Shown: positions 46,201 through 54,963, counted from the first letter of the stretch. The stretch: DNA of 64,000 nt from AWTP1-13 sp050248715 (GCA_050248715.1 JBFWRV010000019.1:1-64000); one strand, 5' to 3'. Notes: generated by a model from the letters alone, not told the origin. Program-made: numbers and translations.

Positions 46201-47502
46201 ATGCCCGTCAACCTTTCCACCAGCGACCCCGGCTTCGAGAGCACGTTCTCAGCCCTCCTCGCCGCCAAGCGGGAGGTATCGGAGGACGTGGACGCGGCCG
46301 CGCGCGCCATCATCGCGCACGTGCGCCGGGACGGCGACCGCGCGCTGCACGAGTTCACGCGCCGCTTCGATCGCCTGGACCTCTCGGAGCTCGGCGTGCG
46401 GGTGAGCGAGGCGGAGATCGCCGCCGCGATGGTGGCGAGCGACCGGCAGACGCTGGCCGCACTCGAGCTTGCCGCAGCCCGCATCGAAAGCCACCACCGC
46501 AGGCAGCTCCCCTCCGACGATCGCTACACGGACGCCCTGGGCGTCGAGCTCGGCGCGCGCTGGACGGCCATCGAGTCGGTTGGGCTCTATGTACCGGGCG
46601 GGCTCGCCAGCTATCCAAGCTCCGTGCTCATGAATGCGATCCCCGGGCGCGTTGCGGGCGTGCCGCGCATCGCCATGGTTGTGCCTTCGCCCGACGGCGA
46701 GCTCAATCCGCTGGTGCTTGCAGCCGCCCACCTTGCCGGCGTGTCCGAGATCTACCGCATCGGCGGCGCACAGGCCGTGGCGGCGCTGGCCTACGGCACC
46801 GAAAGCGTAGCGCCGGTGGCCAAGATCGTCGGTCCCGGCAATGCCTACGTGGCGGCTGCCAAGCGGCAGGTGTTCGGCACGGTCGGCATCGATTCCATCG
46901 CCGGCCCGTCCGAAGTCCTGGTGATTGCCGACAAGGACAACAATCCCGACTGGCTGGCGGCCGATCTGCTGGCCCAGGCCGAGCACGACACCGCGGCGCA
47001 GGCAATCCTGATGACGGACGATGCGCGCCTCGCCGCCAAGGTTGCGGCCGCCGTCGCGCGCCAGCTCGCCGCCCTGCCGCGCGGCAACATCGCCGGCGAG
47101 AGCTGGCAGACCTTCGGCGCGCTCATCGTGCTGCGCTCGCTGGAGGAGGCGCCGACGCTGGCCGACCGCATCGCCGCCGAGCACGTCGAGATCGCGGTCG
47201 CCGATCCGGAGGCGCTGGCAGCCCGCATCCGCAATGCCGGGGCCATCTTTCTCGGCAGGCACACGCCGGAGGTGATCGGCGACTACGTCGCGGGCTCCAA
47301 CCACGTGCTGCCGACCGCGCGCAGCGCCCGCTTCTCATCGGGCTTGAGCGTGCTCGACTTCATGAAGCGGACCTCGCTGCTGCGGCTCGATAGCGCATCG
47401 CTCGCCAGGCTCGCCCCTGCCGCCATGACGCTCGCACGCGCCGAAGGCCTGGAGGCACATCGGCGTTCCGTCGCAATCCGCCTCGATGGCGAGAAGGCGT
47501 GA
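46201..47502 (+). CDS. hisD: Histidinol dehydrogenase
   Basis: A 433-residue HisD that oxidises L-histidinol to L-histidine in two NAD-dependent steps. The motif GLYVPGGLASYPSSVLM (~128) and IVGPGNAYVAAAK (~209) are canonical, and the Zn site AQAEHDTAAQA with the catalytic His in TPEVIGDYVAGSNHVLPT is intact. Cytoplasmic. It is part of the murA-to-yacG block. Confidence 0.97.
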   Translation: MPVNLSTSDPGFESTFSALLAAKREVSEDVDAAARAIIAHVRRDGDRALHEFTRRFDRLDLSELGVRVSEAEIAAAMVASDRQTLAALELAAARIESHHRRQLPSDDRYTDALGVELGARWTAIESVGLYVPGGLASYPSSVLMNAIPGRVAGVPRIAMVVPSPDGELNPLVLAAAHLAGVSEIYRIGGAQAVAALAYGTESVAPVAKIVGPGNAYVAAAKRQVFGTVGIDSIAGPSEVLVIADKDNNPDWLAADLLAQAEHDTAAQAILMTDDARLAAKVAAAVARQLAALPRGNIAGESWQTFGALIVLRSLEEAPTLADRIAAEHVEIAVADPEALAARIRNAGAIFLGRHTPEVIGDYVAGSNHVLPTARSARFSSGLSVLDFMKRTSLLRLDSASLARLAPAAMTLARAEGLEAHRRSVAIRLDGEKA

Positions 47503-47511
47503 CGGAACCCC

Positions 47512-48012
47512 ATGTTCGAGCCCCCCGAGTTCGACCCCAACTCCAAGGCGAAGCTCGTCGCCATCACCTTCGACGAGGCGTCCATCGCGCGCGGCAACGC
47601 CAACATCGAGCACGAGCGCCAGGTCGCCGTGTTCGACATCCTGGAGGGGAACCGCTTCGCACTCGAGGGCCGCGAGGGAGGGCCGTACGCACTGCATCTT
47701 TCCATCGTCGAGGACCGGCTGGTCTTCGCGATCGCCCAGGAGGCAAGCGAGGAGGAAACCTTCACGGTCGTGCTCTCGCTCACGCCGCTGCGCCGCACGA
47801 TGAAGGACTATTTCATCGTCTGCGAGAGCTACTACCAGGCGATCCGCACGGCGCCGCCTTCCCGCATCCAGGCGATCGACATGGGACGCCGCGCGCTACA
47901 CGACGATGGCAGCCGCGTGCTCGTGGAAAGGCTCAAAGGCAAGATCACCGTCGATCGGGATACGGCGCGCCGCCTGTTCACGCTCATCTGCGCGCTGCAT
48001 TGGAAGGGGTGA
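47512..48012 (+). CDS. UPF0262 family protein
   Basis: A 166-residue protein of the UPF0262 family, found next to hisD in Hyphomicrobiales. It opens VAITFDEASIARGNANIEHE and has DYFIVCESYYQAIRTAPPSR in the middle. Function unknown. Begins 9 bases after hisD. Confidence 0.9.
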   Translation: MFEPPEFDPNSKAKLVAITFDEASIARGNANIEHERQVAVFDILEGNRFALEGREGGPYALHLSIVEDRLVFAIAQEASEEETFTVVLSLTPLRRTMKDYFIVCESYYQAIRTAPPSRIQAIDMGRRALHDDGSRVLVERLKGKITVDRDTARRLFTLICALHWKG

Positions 48013-48015
48013 GAG

Positions 48016-48483
48016 GTGGCAGAGGGTGGGGGAGGCCACGATCTGCCGGGAGCGGTACTCTTCGTCTGTTCCATGAACTCGGTACGCTCGCCCATGGCTG
48101 CGGCCATCCTGCAGCACCTCGCCGGCCGCAGAGCCTACGTGGCCTCGGCCGGCGTGCGCGCCGGCGGGCCGGACGCCTTCGCCGCAGCCGTGATGACCGA
48201 GATCGGCATCGACATCACGCGCCACACCCCGCATTCGCTGCGCGAGCTCAACGACACCTCCTTCGACCTCATCGTCACCCTGTCGCCCGAGGCGCACCAT
48301 CAGGCACTCGAGCTGACGCGCACCATGGCCGTGGAGGTGGAGTACTGGCCGACCTTCGATGCCACCATGCTGATCGGCCACGCCGGCCGCGAGCAGATCC
48401 TCGACGCCTACCGGGGCGTACGCGACCAGCTCTTCTCGCGCATCAAGCAGCGCTTCGGCCTGGAGGGCGGGCCCAGTGTGTAG
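48016..48483 (+). CDS. Low-molecular-weight protein tyrosine phosphatase (ArsC-type fold)
   Basis: A 155-residue LMW phosphatase. The P-loop FVCSMNSVRSPMA carries Cx5R, and the DP-loop Asp is near WPTFDATM. It may dephosphorylate tyrosine or act as an arsenate-reductase-like enzyme. It starts with GTG at 48016. In related genomes infA commonly follows; it is missing here. Confidence 0.87.
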   Translation: MAEGGGGHDLPGAVLFVCSMNSVRSPMAAAILQHLAGRRAYVASAGVRAGGPDAFAAAVMTEIGIDITRHTPHSLRELNDTSFDLIVTLSPEAHHQALELTRTMAVEVEYWPTFDATMLIGHAGREQILDAYRGVRDQLFSRIKQRFGLEGGPSV

Positions 48484-48607
48484 GGCAAGAACGGCCGGGC
48501 AACGGCTGCACCTCGGCCCTGCTTGATTTTCGCCGCATCCCGTGGGCATGCTCCGCCGCGATTCAATGGCTTTCAGCGTGTCCCCTTGCCCCCCGGACAA
48601 CGATGTC

Positions 48608-49354
48608 ATGAGCTCATCCAAGGCTGCCCTCCTCCCCTCCTTCGCCCGCACGGACAGCCCCCGGCGTGAATCGCTGCGGCACGAGCTCGCCCGCACCAAG
48701 CCGACGGGGCGGCGTGCCGGGCTGAAGCCAAGGCTCGTGCTGGCCAGCGCATCACCCAGGCGGCTGATGCTGCTGGGCCAGGTGGGAATTGAGCCCGACG
48801 CCCTGCGCCCCACCTCCATCGACGAGCAGCCGGGCAAGGGCGAGATGCCGCGCTCGCTGGTTACGCGGCTCGCCCGTGCCAAGGCACAGGCCGCGCGCGA
48901 CCAGATCGCCAACGACAAGGACGTCGCCGACGCCTACGTGCTGGCGGCCGATACCGTCGTGGCCGTGGGACGCCGCATCCTCGTCAAGCCGCGCTTCGTG
49001 GAGGAGGCGGTTGCGGCGCTGCAGCTGCTGTCGGGCCGCAACCATCGGGTGCTCACGGGGCTGTGCCTGATCACGCCCGACGACCGCGTGCGGCTGAAGA
49101 TCATCGACACGCGCGTGCGCTTCAAGCGCCTGTCGAAGGAGGAGATCGAAGCCTACATCGCCTCGCGCGAATGGCGCGGCAAGGCTGGAGGCTACGCCAT
49201 TCAGGGGCTCGCCGGCTGCTTCGTGCAGAAGATCTCCGGCTCCTATACGAACGTCGTCGGCCTGCCGCTCACCGAGGTCGTGAACCTGTTGCTGGGGGAA
49301 GGGTTTCCGATTCACTTCAACTGGCTCAAGCTCGGCGAAGCCGATCCGGAGTGA
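48608..49354 (+). CDS. maf: Maf-family nucleoside triphosphate pyrophosphatase
   Basis: A Maf-type protein that hydrolyses non-canonical or excess NTPs to limit their incorporation. The core starts LVLASASPRRLMLL with the catalytic ADTVVAVG later, and REWRGKAGGYAIQGLAG and SGSYTNVVGLPL near the end. The N-terminus is longer than usual: from ATG 48608 there are ~40 residues before the core, and an even longer GTG start (48542) is possible. Start is uncertain because no clear ribosome binding site is visible. Confidence 0.85.
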   Translation: MSSSKAALLPSFARTDSPRRESLRHELARTKPTGRRAGLKPRLVLASASPRRLMLLGQVGIEPDALRPTSIDEQPGKGEMPRSLVTRLARAKAQAARDQIANDKDVADAYVLAADTVVAVGRRILVKPRFVEEAVAALQLLSGRNHRVLTGLCLITPDDRVRLKIIDTRVRFKRLSKEEIEAYIASREWRGKAGGYAIQGLAGCFVQKISGSYTNVVGLPLTEVVNLLLGEGFPIHFNWLKLGEADPE

Positions 49355-49367
49355 GGACGGGCAAGGC

Positions 49368-49592
49368 ATGGCGCGCTCGAACCCGAAAGCCGGCGCTGGC
49401 GGCAAATGCCCGATCTGCGAGCGCCCGACGGTTCAGGAGTACCGGCCGTTCTGTTCACAGCGCTGCGCCGACATCGACCTGTCACGCTGGCTGAGCGGGG
49501 CCTATGCCATCCCCGTCAAGGACGGAGACGACGACGAGGATGGAACCTCGCCCGCTGATGGCGGCAAGAACGAGCCGGGCACGACCCACTGA
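49368..49592 (+). CDS. yacG: DNA gyrase inhibitor YacG
   Basis: A 74-residue zinc protein that binds GyrB and inhibits gyrase. The zinc ligands are CPIC near residues 14-17 and FCSQRC near 29-34. An acidic C-terminus (GDDDEDGT) is typical. It follows maf by 13 bases. Cytoplasmic. Confidence 0.93.
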   Translation: MARSNPKAGAGGKCPICERPTVQEYRPFCSQRCADIDLSRWLSGAYAIPVKDGDDDEDGTSPADGGKNEPGTTH

Positions 49593-49606
49593 GATTTGAG
49601 CGGCCC

Positions 49607-49894
49607 TCACTTGCCCGCGGCGCGCCGGGCGACCTCCGCCCCGGAAACCTCGCCGGCTGCGATCAGGGCGTTGATGCAGGTCATCGAGAGCTTGAGGCCG
49701 TTGGCACGCATGCAGCGGCGAACGCCGGGACCATCAGGATCGTGCTGGCTGCAGTAGGCGAAGTAGTCGCTGGCACACGCCGACTGCACGCGGGCGCTGA
49801 CGGCGTGGGCCTCCGCCACGAGGCAGACCAGGGCGCCGATGCCGAAGGCGGCCTTGAAGGTGGTGCGGGCAAAGCCGCTGGTGGTGCGGGTCAT
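49607..49894 (-). CDS. Small exported cysteine-rich protein
   Basis: A 95-residue protein with a signal peptide (FKAAFGIGALVCLVAEAHA, cleavage near 31) and a Cys-rich mature part: CASDYFAYC, then RRCM and MTC. This spacing resembles the Golgi-type cysteine-rich repeat family. Six Cys residues include one in the signal. The start at 49894 is behind GAGGAG. Role unknown; probably periplasmic with disulfides. Confidence 0.7.
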   Translation of the reverse strand: MTRTTSGFARTTFKAAFGIGALVCLVAEAHAVSARVQSACASDYFAYCSQHDPDGPGVRRCMRANGLKLSMTCINALIAAGEVSGAEVARRAAGK

Positions 49895-50056
49895 GTCGAT
49901 CTCCTCTTTCAAGGAAAAGCCTGTTGAGAGGAGCTTAGGCGAGGCCGTGTCATCTGCCTGTCCCGGTCGGAACAAGCCCGCAACATTTTCGTCATGGAAC
50001 AGACGATTTCGGCGCAGGGTTAACGCCGGGTGCAGATGTCGAGGCTGGCAACGCGC

Positions 50057-50821
50057 TCAGATCCCAAGGCTGCGCGCGAAGGCGGCGACGGCATCCAGCA
50101 CGGCGGCGGGCTGGTCGCGGTGGGGGGAATGGCCGCACTGCGCCAGCTCCAGCCGGGTGATGGGCCCCGGCGCGCGGGCCGCGATGCGATGAAGCTGCTC
50201 GAGCGTGGCGTACTCGTCGTCGAGCCCCTGGATCAGCAGCATGGGCGCGCGAACCTCCGCGAGCAGCGGCTCGATCGACCAGGCGAGGAACTCGGGCGAA
50301 AGCCAACTGTCCGCCCAACCCAGGAACGCGTCATCCACGCGGGCATGGTGTTTGGCCAGCCGGTCCCTAAGGTCCGATGTGCGATAGGTCTCCCGCATGC
50401 GCGTGATGCTGGCAACGGTAACGGGCTCGACGAACACGTGCGGTGCCATCAGCACGAGCCCGCCGACCGGGCGCTGCGCCGCCGCGGCGTGGATGAGGGC
50501 GATGGAAGCACCGTCCGAATGGCCGACGAGCAGCGGCGCTTCGATGCCAACCTGGTCGAGCAGGCGCGGCAGCACCTCCAGGGCCTCATGGTGCATGAAG
50601 TCGATGTTGCGCTTCGCCGTCAGCCCGCCGGACTGGCCGTAGCCGAAACGGGAGTAGACCAGCGCGCGCAGGCCGAGCCTGGCCGCCACCTTGTCGGGGA
50701 AGTCGCGCCACAGCCCCATCGACCCCAGCCCTTCGTGCAGAAGCACGAGGGCGGGACGCGCGGCATCGCCGGGAATCATGCGGTATTCGATAGGTCGGTC
50801 GGTGATGTCGAGAAAGGGCAT
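50057..50821 (-). CDS. Alpha/beta-hydrolase
   Basis: A 254-residue alpha/beta-hydrolase. The nucleophile Ser is in LVGHSDGASIAL, the acid Asp in QGLDDEYAT and the His in QCGHSPHRDQP, so all three catalytic residues are present. HEGLGSMGLW supplies the oxyanion hole. Substrate unknown; HGSG-type esterases and meta-cleavage hydrolases are related. Start ATG 50821 or 50845 (adds MRAYEPSP); no clear ribosome binding site distinguishes them. Confidence 0.85.
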   Translation of the reverse strand: MPFLDITDRPIEYRMIPGDAARPALVLLHEGLGSMGLWRDFPDKVAARLGLRALVYSRFGYGQSGGLTAKRNIDFMHHEALEVLPRLLDQVGIEAPLLVGHSDGASIALIHAAAAQRPVGGLVLMAPHVFVEPVTVASITRMRETYRTSDLRDRLAKHHARVDDAFLGWADSWLSPEFLAWSIEPLLAEVRAPMLLIQGLDDEYATLEQLHRIAARAPGPITRLELAQCGHSPHRDQPAAVLDAVAAFARSLGI

Positions 50822-50955
50822 CGGGCTCGGCTCGTACGCGCGCATGCGGGCTGCCCGATGTAGCACGCGACCGCAGGTTTCGGGAGAAAGCCCGCGTGCG
50901 GCCGCGCCCGGCCCCGGAACCAAATCGCCTCCATCCGCGTTGGCGGTGGCGGTCA

Positions 50956-50971
50956 TATGTCTTTTGACATA
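50956..50971. other. Inverted repeat TATGTC-TTTT-GACATA
   Basis: Short perfect palindrome with a TTGACA within its right half, upstream of the small genes at 51023 and 51270. Could be an operator or part of a promoter; no clear -10 follows. Confidence 0.35.
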
Positions 50972-51022
50972 CGTGGGCAAATGGGGGTGTTGCCCGTCCG
51001 AAGCGCTTGCAGACGTCAGGCC

Positions 51023-51430
51023 ATGCATCTGGGGGACGCCGCGAGGCTTTGGCGCGAGCGCGCCGAAAACGCCCACACCATAGCTCGGCAGATGACCGAT
51101 CCCGAGGCCCGCCTCGGCATGCTGGAGATCGCCCGCGACTACGCCATCATGGCCGAATACGCGGAGCGCCGCGCGCGGCGCGTTCGACCAGGCGGACAAG
51201 GGGGAACCGGCGCAAACAGCCGCGCTCGAGATCGGCTGGGACCTTCCCCAACGCAACCTTGTGCAAGGCATGACGTTCCAACCCGATACCCTCAAGGTTC
51301 TCTGCCTGGCGTTCGGCGTGGCCTGGGCATCGCTCGCGTCGACAGCAAAACCCGGAGAGGCCGATGCGATGCGAAACCGGCTGGCCAACTGCCTGCTCTC
51401 GCTATCCACAGATGTCAGCACGGACATTAA
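51023..51430 (+). CDS. Small conserved helical protein, C-terminus uncertain
   Basis: Residues 1-53 read WRERAENAHTIARQMTDPEARLGMLEIARDYAIMAEYAERRARR as a short alpha-helical protein like many small Hyphomicrobiales proteins of unknown role. After that the frame becomes low-complexity Arg/Gly/Pro, and a +1 frame instead gives FDQADKGEPAQTAALEIGWD, running into the next gene. This suggests a 1-base error or a frameshift near 51180. Start ATG 51023. Confidence 0.5.
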   Translation: MHLGDAARLWRERAENAHTIARQMTDPEARLGMLEIARDYAIMAEYAERRARRVRPGGQGGTGANSRARDRLGPSPTQPCARHDVPTRYPQGSLPGVRRGLGIARVDSKTRRGRCDAKPAGQLPALAIHRCQHGH

Positions 51431-51473
51431 CGCTCTCGCCGCAGAGGCCTTGCGAGCGCTGGACGCCATGTAG
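51270..51473 (+). CDS. Small hypothetical protein
   Basis: A 67-residue protein MTFQPDTLKVLCLAFGVAWASL... with a helical N-terminal half and a C-terminal LAAEALRALDAM. Similar short proteins are frequent in Hyphomicrobiales; function unknown. The frame is open upstream to 51180, so it could be the C-terminal part of one longer protein together with the preceding gene. Confidence 0.5.
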   Translation: MTFQPDTLKVLCLAFGVAWASLASTAKPGEADAMRNRLANCLLSLSTDVSTDINALAAEALRALDAM

Positions 51474-51711
51474 CGTTCGCGGCGAGGGACGATGCCGCGG
51501 CACGGACGGCGCCTTGAGGGTTGCGCACGCGGGCGGCCGAGGTGCAGTGCCGGCACCCCGGCCCGCACACGTAGGCATTGCACGGTCCCCCTTCCCGGGG
51601 AAACCCTTATGGCCGCTGCCGCGTGCCGCTCGCAGACTGCCGAGAGACAGGACGGCCGCGCCGGGCATCGGGTTGTTGCGCCGGTCCTCGCCAGTGGAAC
51701 AGGGAACGGTG

Positions 51712-51975
51712 ATGACAGGCATATTCTCGAGAGCAGGTCTGGTGGCGCTCGCGGCAGCCGGTCTGGCACCCGCTACCGCTTCAGCGCAGTACTACCCGCC
51801 GCCGGTCGTCTATCAATACTATGCAGCGCCGGCGCCCTATCGCTACTACGCGCCGCCACCGGCCTATCCGTACTACGCGCCGCCCGTGGCCTATTACAGC
51901 CCGTACGTTCTCTACTACCCCGGCAGTCCGGCCAAGAGATTCTGGAACCGGCAAGCGCGGTACAATCGCTATTGA
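51712..51975 (+). CDS. Exported Tyr/Pro-rich low-complexity protein
   Basis: An 87-residue protein with a signal peptide (LVALAAAGLAPATASA, cleavage at ASA, ~21) followed by repeats rich in Tyr, Pro and Ala such as PYYAPPVAYY. It ends RFWNRQARYNRY. Mature protein is probably surface-exposed or periplasmic. No domain recognised. Start ATG 51712 after an AGGGAA site. Confidence 0.65.
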   Translation: MTGIFSRAGLVALAAAGLAPATASAQYYPPPVVYQYYAAPAPYRYYAPPPAYPYYAPPVAYYSPYVLYYPGSPAKRFWNRQARYNRY

Positions 51976-52038
51976 GGTCTCGCGCCCCGCGCCGGGGCGA
52001 GAGCATGCGGCCCGGCACGGGCCGGCCGACGCACCCAC

Positions 52039-52941
52039 TCAGTCACGGCGCGTCGCTTCCTCGCGCAGCCAGTCGATGAACGCGCGCAAGGGCGGCCAGT
52101 CCACCATGTCGGGAAGCACCAGCGCGTAGTGGCACCAATTGGTAGCGATCTCGCCGGGATAGACCTGGACCAACCGGCCGCTGCGGATTTCCTCCCCGAC
52201 CAGACTCCTGCGGGCGATGGCGATCCCGAGGCCACCGGCGGCGGCCTCGAGCGTGATGGCGGCGCCGTTGAAGCGCATGCCGCGGTCGATGGCATCCATC
52301 GGCAGGCGGTGATGAGCAAACCACGTGCGCCAGTTGGTGCCGCTCTCGTCGTCCTCGGCCGTGACGTCGAGAAGCCGCGGCATGTGCAGCATGTCGGCGG
52401 GCCTCGCAACGGCGCCGAACTCGGCAATGAAGCCCGGGCTCGCGACGGGAAAGATCGCGTCATCCATCAGATGCTCGGAGTGCACGCCGGCGTAGCCGCC
52501 CGTGCCGAACCGGAGCGCCACGTCGAACGACCTCTGCGCCAGATCGGCCAATGCGAGATCGCCGGTGACGTGCAGTTCGATGTCGGGATGCGCGCTGCGG
52601 AACCGGTGCAGGCGCGGCGCGAGCCAGCGGGTGACATGGGACGGGATGCCCGTAATGCGCAGCTGCGTGCCCTCCCGCCGGTCAATGCTGGCCACGGCGC
52701 GGCGAATCTCGGCCAGGCCGCGCCGGACGCCTGCGGCTAGTCTCTGGCCCTCCGGAGTGATCTCGATGCGGCGCGTGTGCCGCACGAACAGGGGCGTTCC
52801 CAGGTCCTCCTCGAGAGCGGCGACGCGGTGACTGACCGCGCTCGCCGTCACGTTGAGCTCGTCGCCGGCTTCCTTGAAGCTCATCAGGCGCGCGGCGGCT
52901 TCGAACACGCGCAACGTATCGAGGGGCGGCAAGCGGCGCAT
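52039..52941 (-). CDS. LysR-family transcriptional regulator (GcvA-like)
   Basis: A 300-residue LysR regulator. The N-terminal helix-turn-helix is at ~5-65 (LRVFEAAARLMSFKEAGDELNVTASAVSHRVAALEEDLG), and the effector domain follows with VTGDLALADLAQRSFDVALRFG. The MRRLPPLDTLR start is like GcvA. It may regulate a divergent gene; the gap 52942-53180 contains a candidate promoter region but no clear target. The effector is unknown. The start codon ATG at 52941 has a weak site. Confidence 0.9.
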   Translation of the reverse strand: MRRLPPLDTLRVFEAAARLMSFKEAGDELNVTASAVSHRVAALEEDLGTPLFVRHTRRIEITPEGQRLAAGVRRGLAEIRRAVASIDRREGTQLRITGIPSHVTRWLAPRLHRFRSAHPDIELHVTGDLALADLAQRSFDVALRFGTGGYAGVHSEHLMDDAIFPVASPGFIAEFGAVARPADMLHMPRLLDVTAEDDESGTNWRTWFAHHRLPMDAIDRGMRFNGAAITLEAAAGGLGIAIARRSLVGEEIRSGRLVQVYPGEIATNWCHYALVLPDMVDWPPLRAFIDWLREEATRRD

Positions 52942-53180
52942 GAGGATTTCACGATGGATTGACGACAGGTTGACGGGAAGCTGCGGCTGCACGGCATCGC
53001 CTCGACGACATCATCCCATGCATGAGCCGGGCTAAAGCATAGCATGACTATTAATCGCTTGTCGGGACGGTATCGTCGGGGCATACGTGCGCCGCTGAAC
53101 GCGCCGGTCGGTATGCTTATTTGCCCCCGGGCGCGGGCGGACAGCAGCAAGAGCAGAGCTGGCAAAGAGCAGAATCGGTC

Positions 53181-53381
53181 ATGGGCCCCTCACTGCAAAT
53201 CGCGGATGATCGCTGGGTGAATCCCTGCGACCGCCCCCGTTTGCCGGCTCCGACCGAGCACGTGCGGCCCCACACGCGCGCCGTGGCCGCGGGCCTGGTC
53301 CAGGCCCTCGTGTGCTGGCAAGCCAAACGCCTCGAGCGACGAATCGAACGCTTCGAGCGGGACTGCAGAAACCCAATCTGA
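53181..53381 (+). CDS. Small hypothetical protein
   Basis: A possible 66-residue protein from ATG 53181, with a helical Arg-rich end (CWQAKRLERRIERFERDC). No family is recognised and the ribosome binding site is weak. It lies between the LysR gene and the Crp/Fnr gene. Treated as tentative. Confidence 0.4.
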   Translation: MGPSLQIADDRWVNPCDRPRLPAPTEHVRPHTRAVAAGLVQALVCWQAKRLERRIERFERDCRNPI

Positions 53382-53441
53382 TCGCCCACCCTGCATTCTC
53401 AGGGTCGATGCGGCGGTCGCCACATCCCCGAGAGAGTGCCG

Positions 53442-54137
53442 ATGGCGCCCCAAACAAGTCTCTCCCTTGCACGGCTCGGCGACGGTTGGCCGTATCCGGG
53501 CGACCAATGGCCCGGCAGCATCGCGTCGATCGCCCGCATCGTGCGCATCCCCGCCGGGCGCAGGGTGTTCAGCAAGGGCGACCCGGGCGACGGCTGCTAC
53601 ATCCTCATCAATGGCGCGGTCAAAGTGACTTTGCCGTCGACCGGTGGCCAGGAGACGCTGCTGGCGATCCTGGGCAAGGGTGAAGTCTTCGGCGAGATGG
53701 CCCTCCTCGACCGGCTGCCGCGGTCGGCGACGGTCACCGCGCTCAGGCCCTGCGAGCTCTACCACATCGGTCCCGACGCGTTCGATCGCCTGACGGCAGC
53801 GGACGCCCGGCTCGCCCGCCAGCTGCTGCGCGTGATCGCCAGCCGCCTGCGGGCCGGCAACGAGGCGCATGCGCTGCACCTGATGCCCCTGCGCGTGCGC
53901 CTGGCGCGTGCATTCCTGCATCTGGCGCAAACCTTCGGCGAGTGCCTGCCCGACCAGCGGATGCTCATTCGCCAGAAGGTCTCGCAATCCGACCTCGGAC
54001 ACATGATCGGCGCGGCGCGCGAGAATGTGAACCGGCAACTGACGGACTGGCGCCGCAGCCGACTGCTCTCCCGCATCAGCGGCTACTACTGCCTGGAGCG
54101 GCCGGCAGAATTCGAGGACATCGCGCGAGGAGAGTAG
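53442..54137 (+). CDS. Crp/Fnr-family transcriptional regulator
   Basis: A 231-residue Crp/Fnr protein. The cyclic-nucleotide-type beta-roll carries GEVFGEMALLDRLPRSATVTA (the RSA phosphate-binding motif), so cAMP binding is plausible. The C-terminal helix-turn-helix contains QSDLGHMIGAARENVNRQL. No cluster of Cys for an Fe-S site is seen, so it is Crp-like rather than Fnr-like. Start ATG 53442 with GAGAG upstream. A CRP-like site lies at 54194 downstream; the regulator may act there. Confidence 0.9.
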   Translation: MAPQTSLSLARLGDGWPYPGDQWPGSIASIARIVRIPAGRRVFSKGDPGDGCYILINGAVKVTLPSTGGQETLLAILGKGEVFGEMALLDRLPRSATVTALRPCELYHIGPDAFDRLTAADARLARQLLRVIASRLRAGNEAHALHLMPLRVRLARAFLHLAQTFGECLPDQRMLIRQKVSQSDLGHMIGAARENVNRQLTDWRRSRLLSRISGYYCLERPAEFEDIARGE

Positions 54138-54193
54138 CGCGCACCGCCCTTGCCGCGCGCCCGGCGCAAAAACGGTGATGCAAACGACCAAAG

Positions 54194-54209
54194 TGTGATG
54201 CGCATCACT
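54194..54209. promoter_or_regulatory. CRP-like operator
   Basis: TGTGA-TGCGCA-TCACT matches the CRP consensus TGTGA-N6-TCACA at nine of ten positions, and includes a perfect 14-bp palindrome (GTGATGCGCATCAC). It sits 57 bases after the Crp/Fnr gene and upstream of the gene at 54337. Confidence 0.7.
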
Positions 54210-54336
54210 ACGACAGAACGAGTTGCGCACCATGTTGCAGTGCCCAAGCAATTCTCTGGTGTCGTTGGCCGACGCACGCGCTGCAGTCCTTCGCCGCCAG
54301 TGACGGAAGCATAAGAGCAAAAAGGAGAGAACGATC

Positions 54337-54603
54337 ATGACAGCCACCACCTACATGCCGCATGCGGCACAGAACGCACCCGATGCAAGCGCGCACAGCC
54401 GGCCGAGCCTGCTCAACCGCATCCTTGACGCAATCGTCGAGGCGCAGAGCCGCAAGGCCGAGCGCATGGTTGGCAGGCATCTGGCCATGCTCGGTGACGA
54501 CCACCTGGCCGCGCTGGGATTTACCCCTGAAGAGATCAAGGCCATTCGCGCCGGCGTGCCGACCCAGGACGTGATGGAGCGACGACGGCGCTCCGTAGCC
54601 TGA
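54337..54603 (+). CDS. Small hypothetical protein preceding a DUF1127 gene
   Basis: An 88-residue protein with AERMVGRHLAMLGDDHLAALGFTPEEIKAI (~45-75). The second half resembles the regulator-like helical motif of DUF1127-type proteins. ATG 54337 after AAAAGGAGAG. Probably regulated by the Crp-type site upstream. Function unknown. Confidence 0.7.
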   Translation: MTATTYMPHAAQNAPDASAHSRPSLLNRILDAIVEAQSRKAERMVGRHLAMLGDDHLAALGFTPEEIKAIRAGVPTQDVMERRRRSVA

Positions 54604-54708
54604 GATTCGAGGGCGGCCCGCAAGCTGCGGCTGCCCGGGCCGGCCCTCGAGGATAGCCGACGATTTCAAAACGCTCGGGCGCTCGAGGCGCCCACCAGGA
54701 GACACGAG

Positions 54709-54963
54709 ATGTTCAAGACCTTAGCCCCACGGTCCACCGACGAGTTGTGGCCGTTCGCAGAGCAACCGCAAGCCGGCGCGCCGGCGTCCCTGACGCAGCG
54801 GCTCGCCGGGAGCCTGTCGGCGATGGCGCAGTTCGTGATCGAGCGGCGGCGCTATCTCAAGGCCCGGCGCGACCTCGCCAGCCTCGACGAGCGCATGCTC
54901 AGGGATATCGGCGTCACACGGTCCGAGATCGGACGCGTCGTCCGCTACGGGCGCTTCGACTAG
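54709..54963 (+). CDS. DUF1127 domain protein
   Basis: An 84-residue protein with a C-terminal DUF1127 motif, YLKARRDLASLDERMLRDIGVTRSEIG (~50-78), in alphaproteobacteria linked to small RNA/phosphate and carbon regulation. ATG 54709 with AGGAGA. Lies 105 bases after the previous small gene on the same strand. Confidence 0.9.
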   Translation: MFKTLAPRSTDELWPFAEQPQAGAPASLTQRLAGSLSAMAQFVIERRRYLKARRDLASLDERMLRDIGVTRSEIGRVVRYGRFD

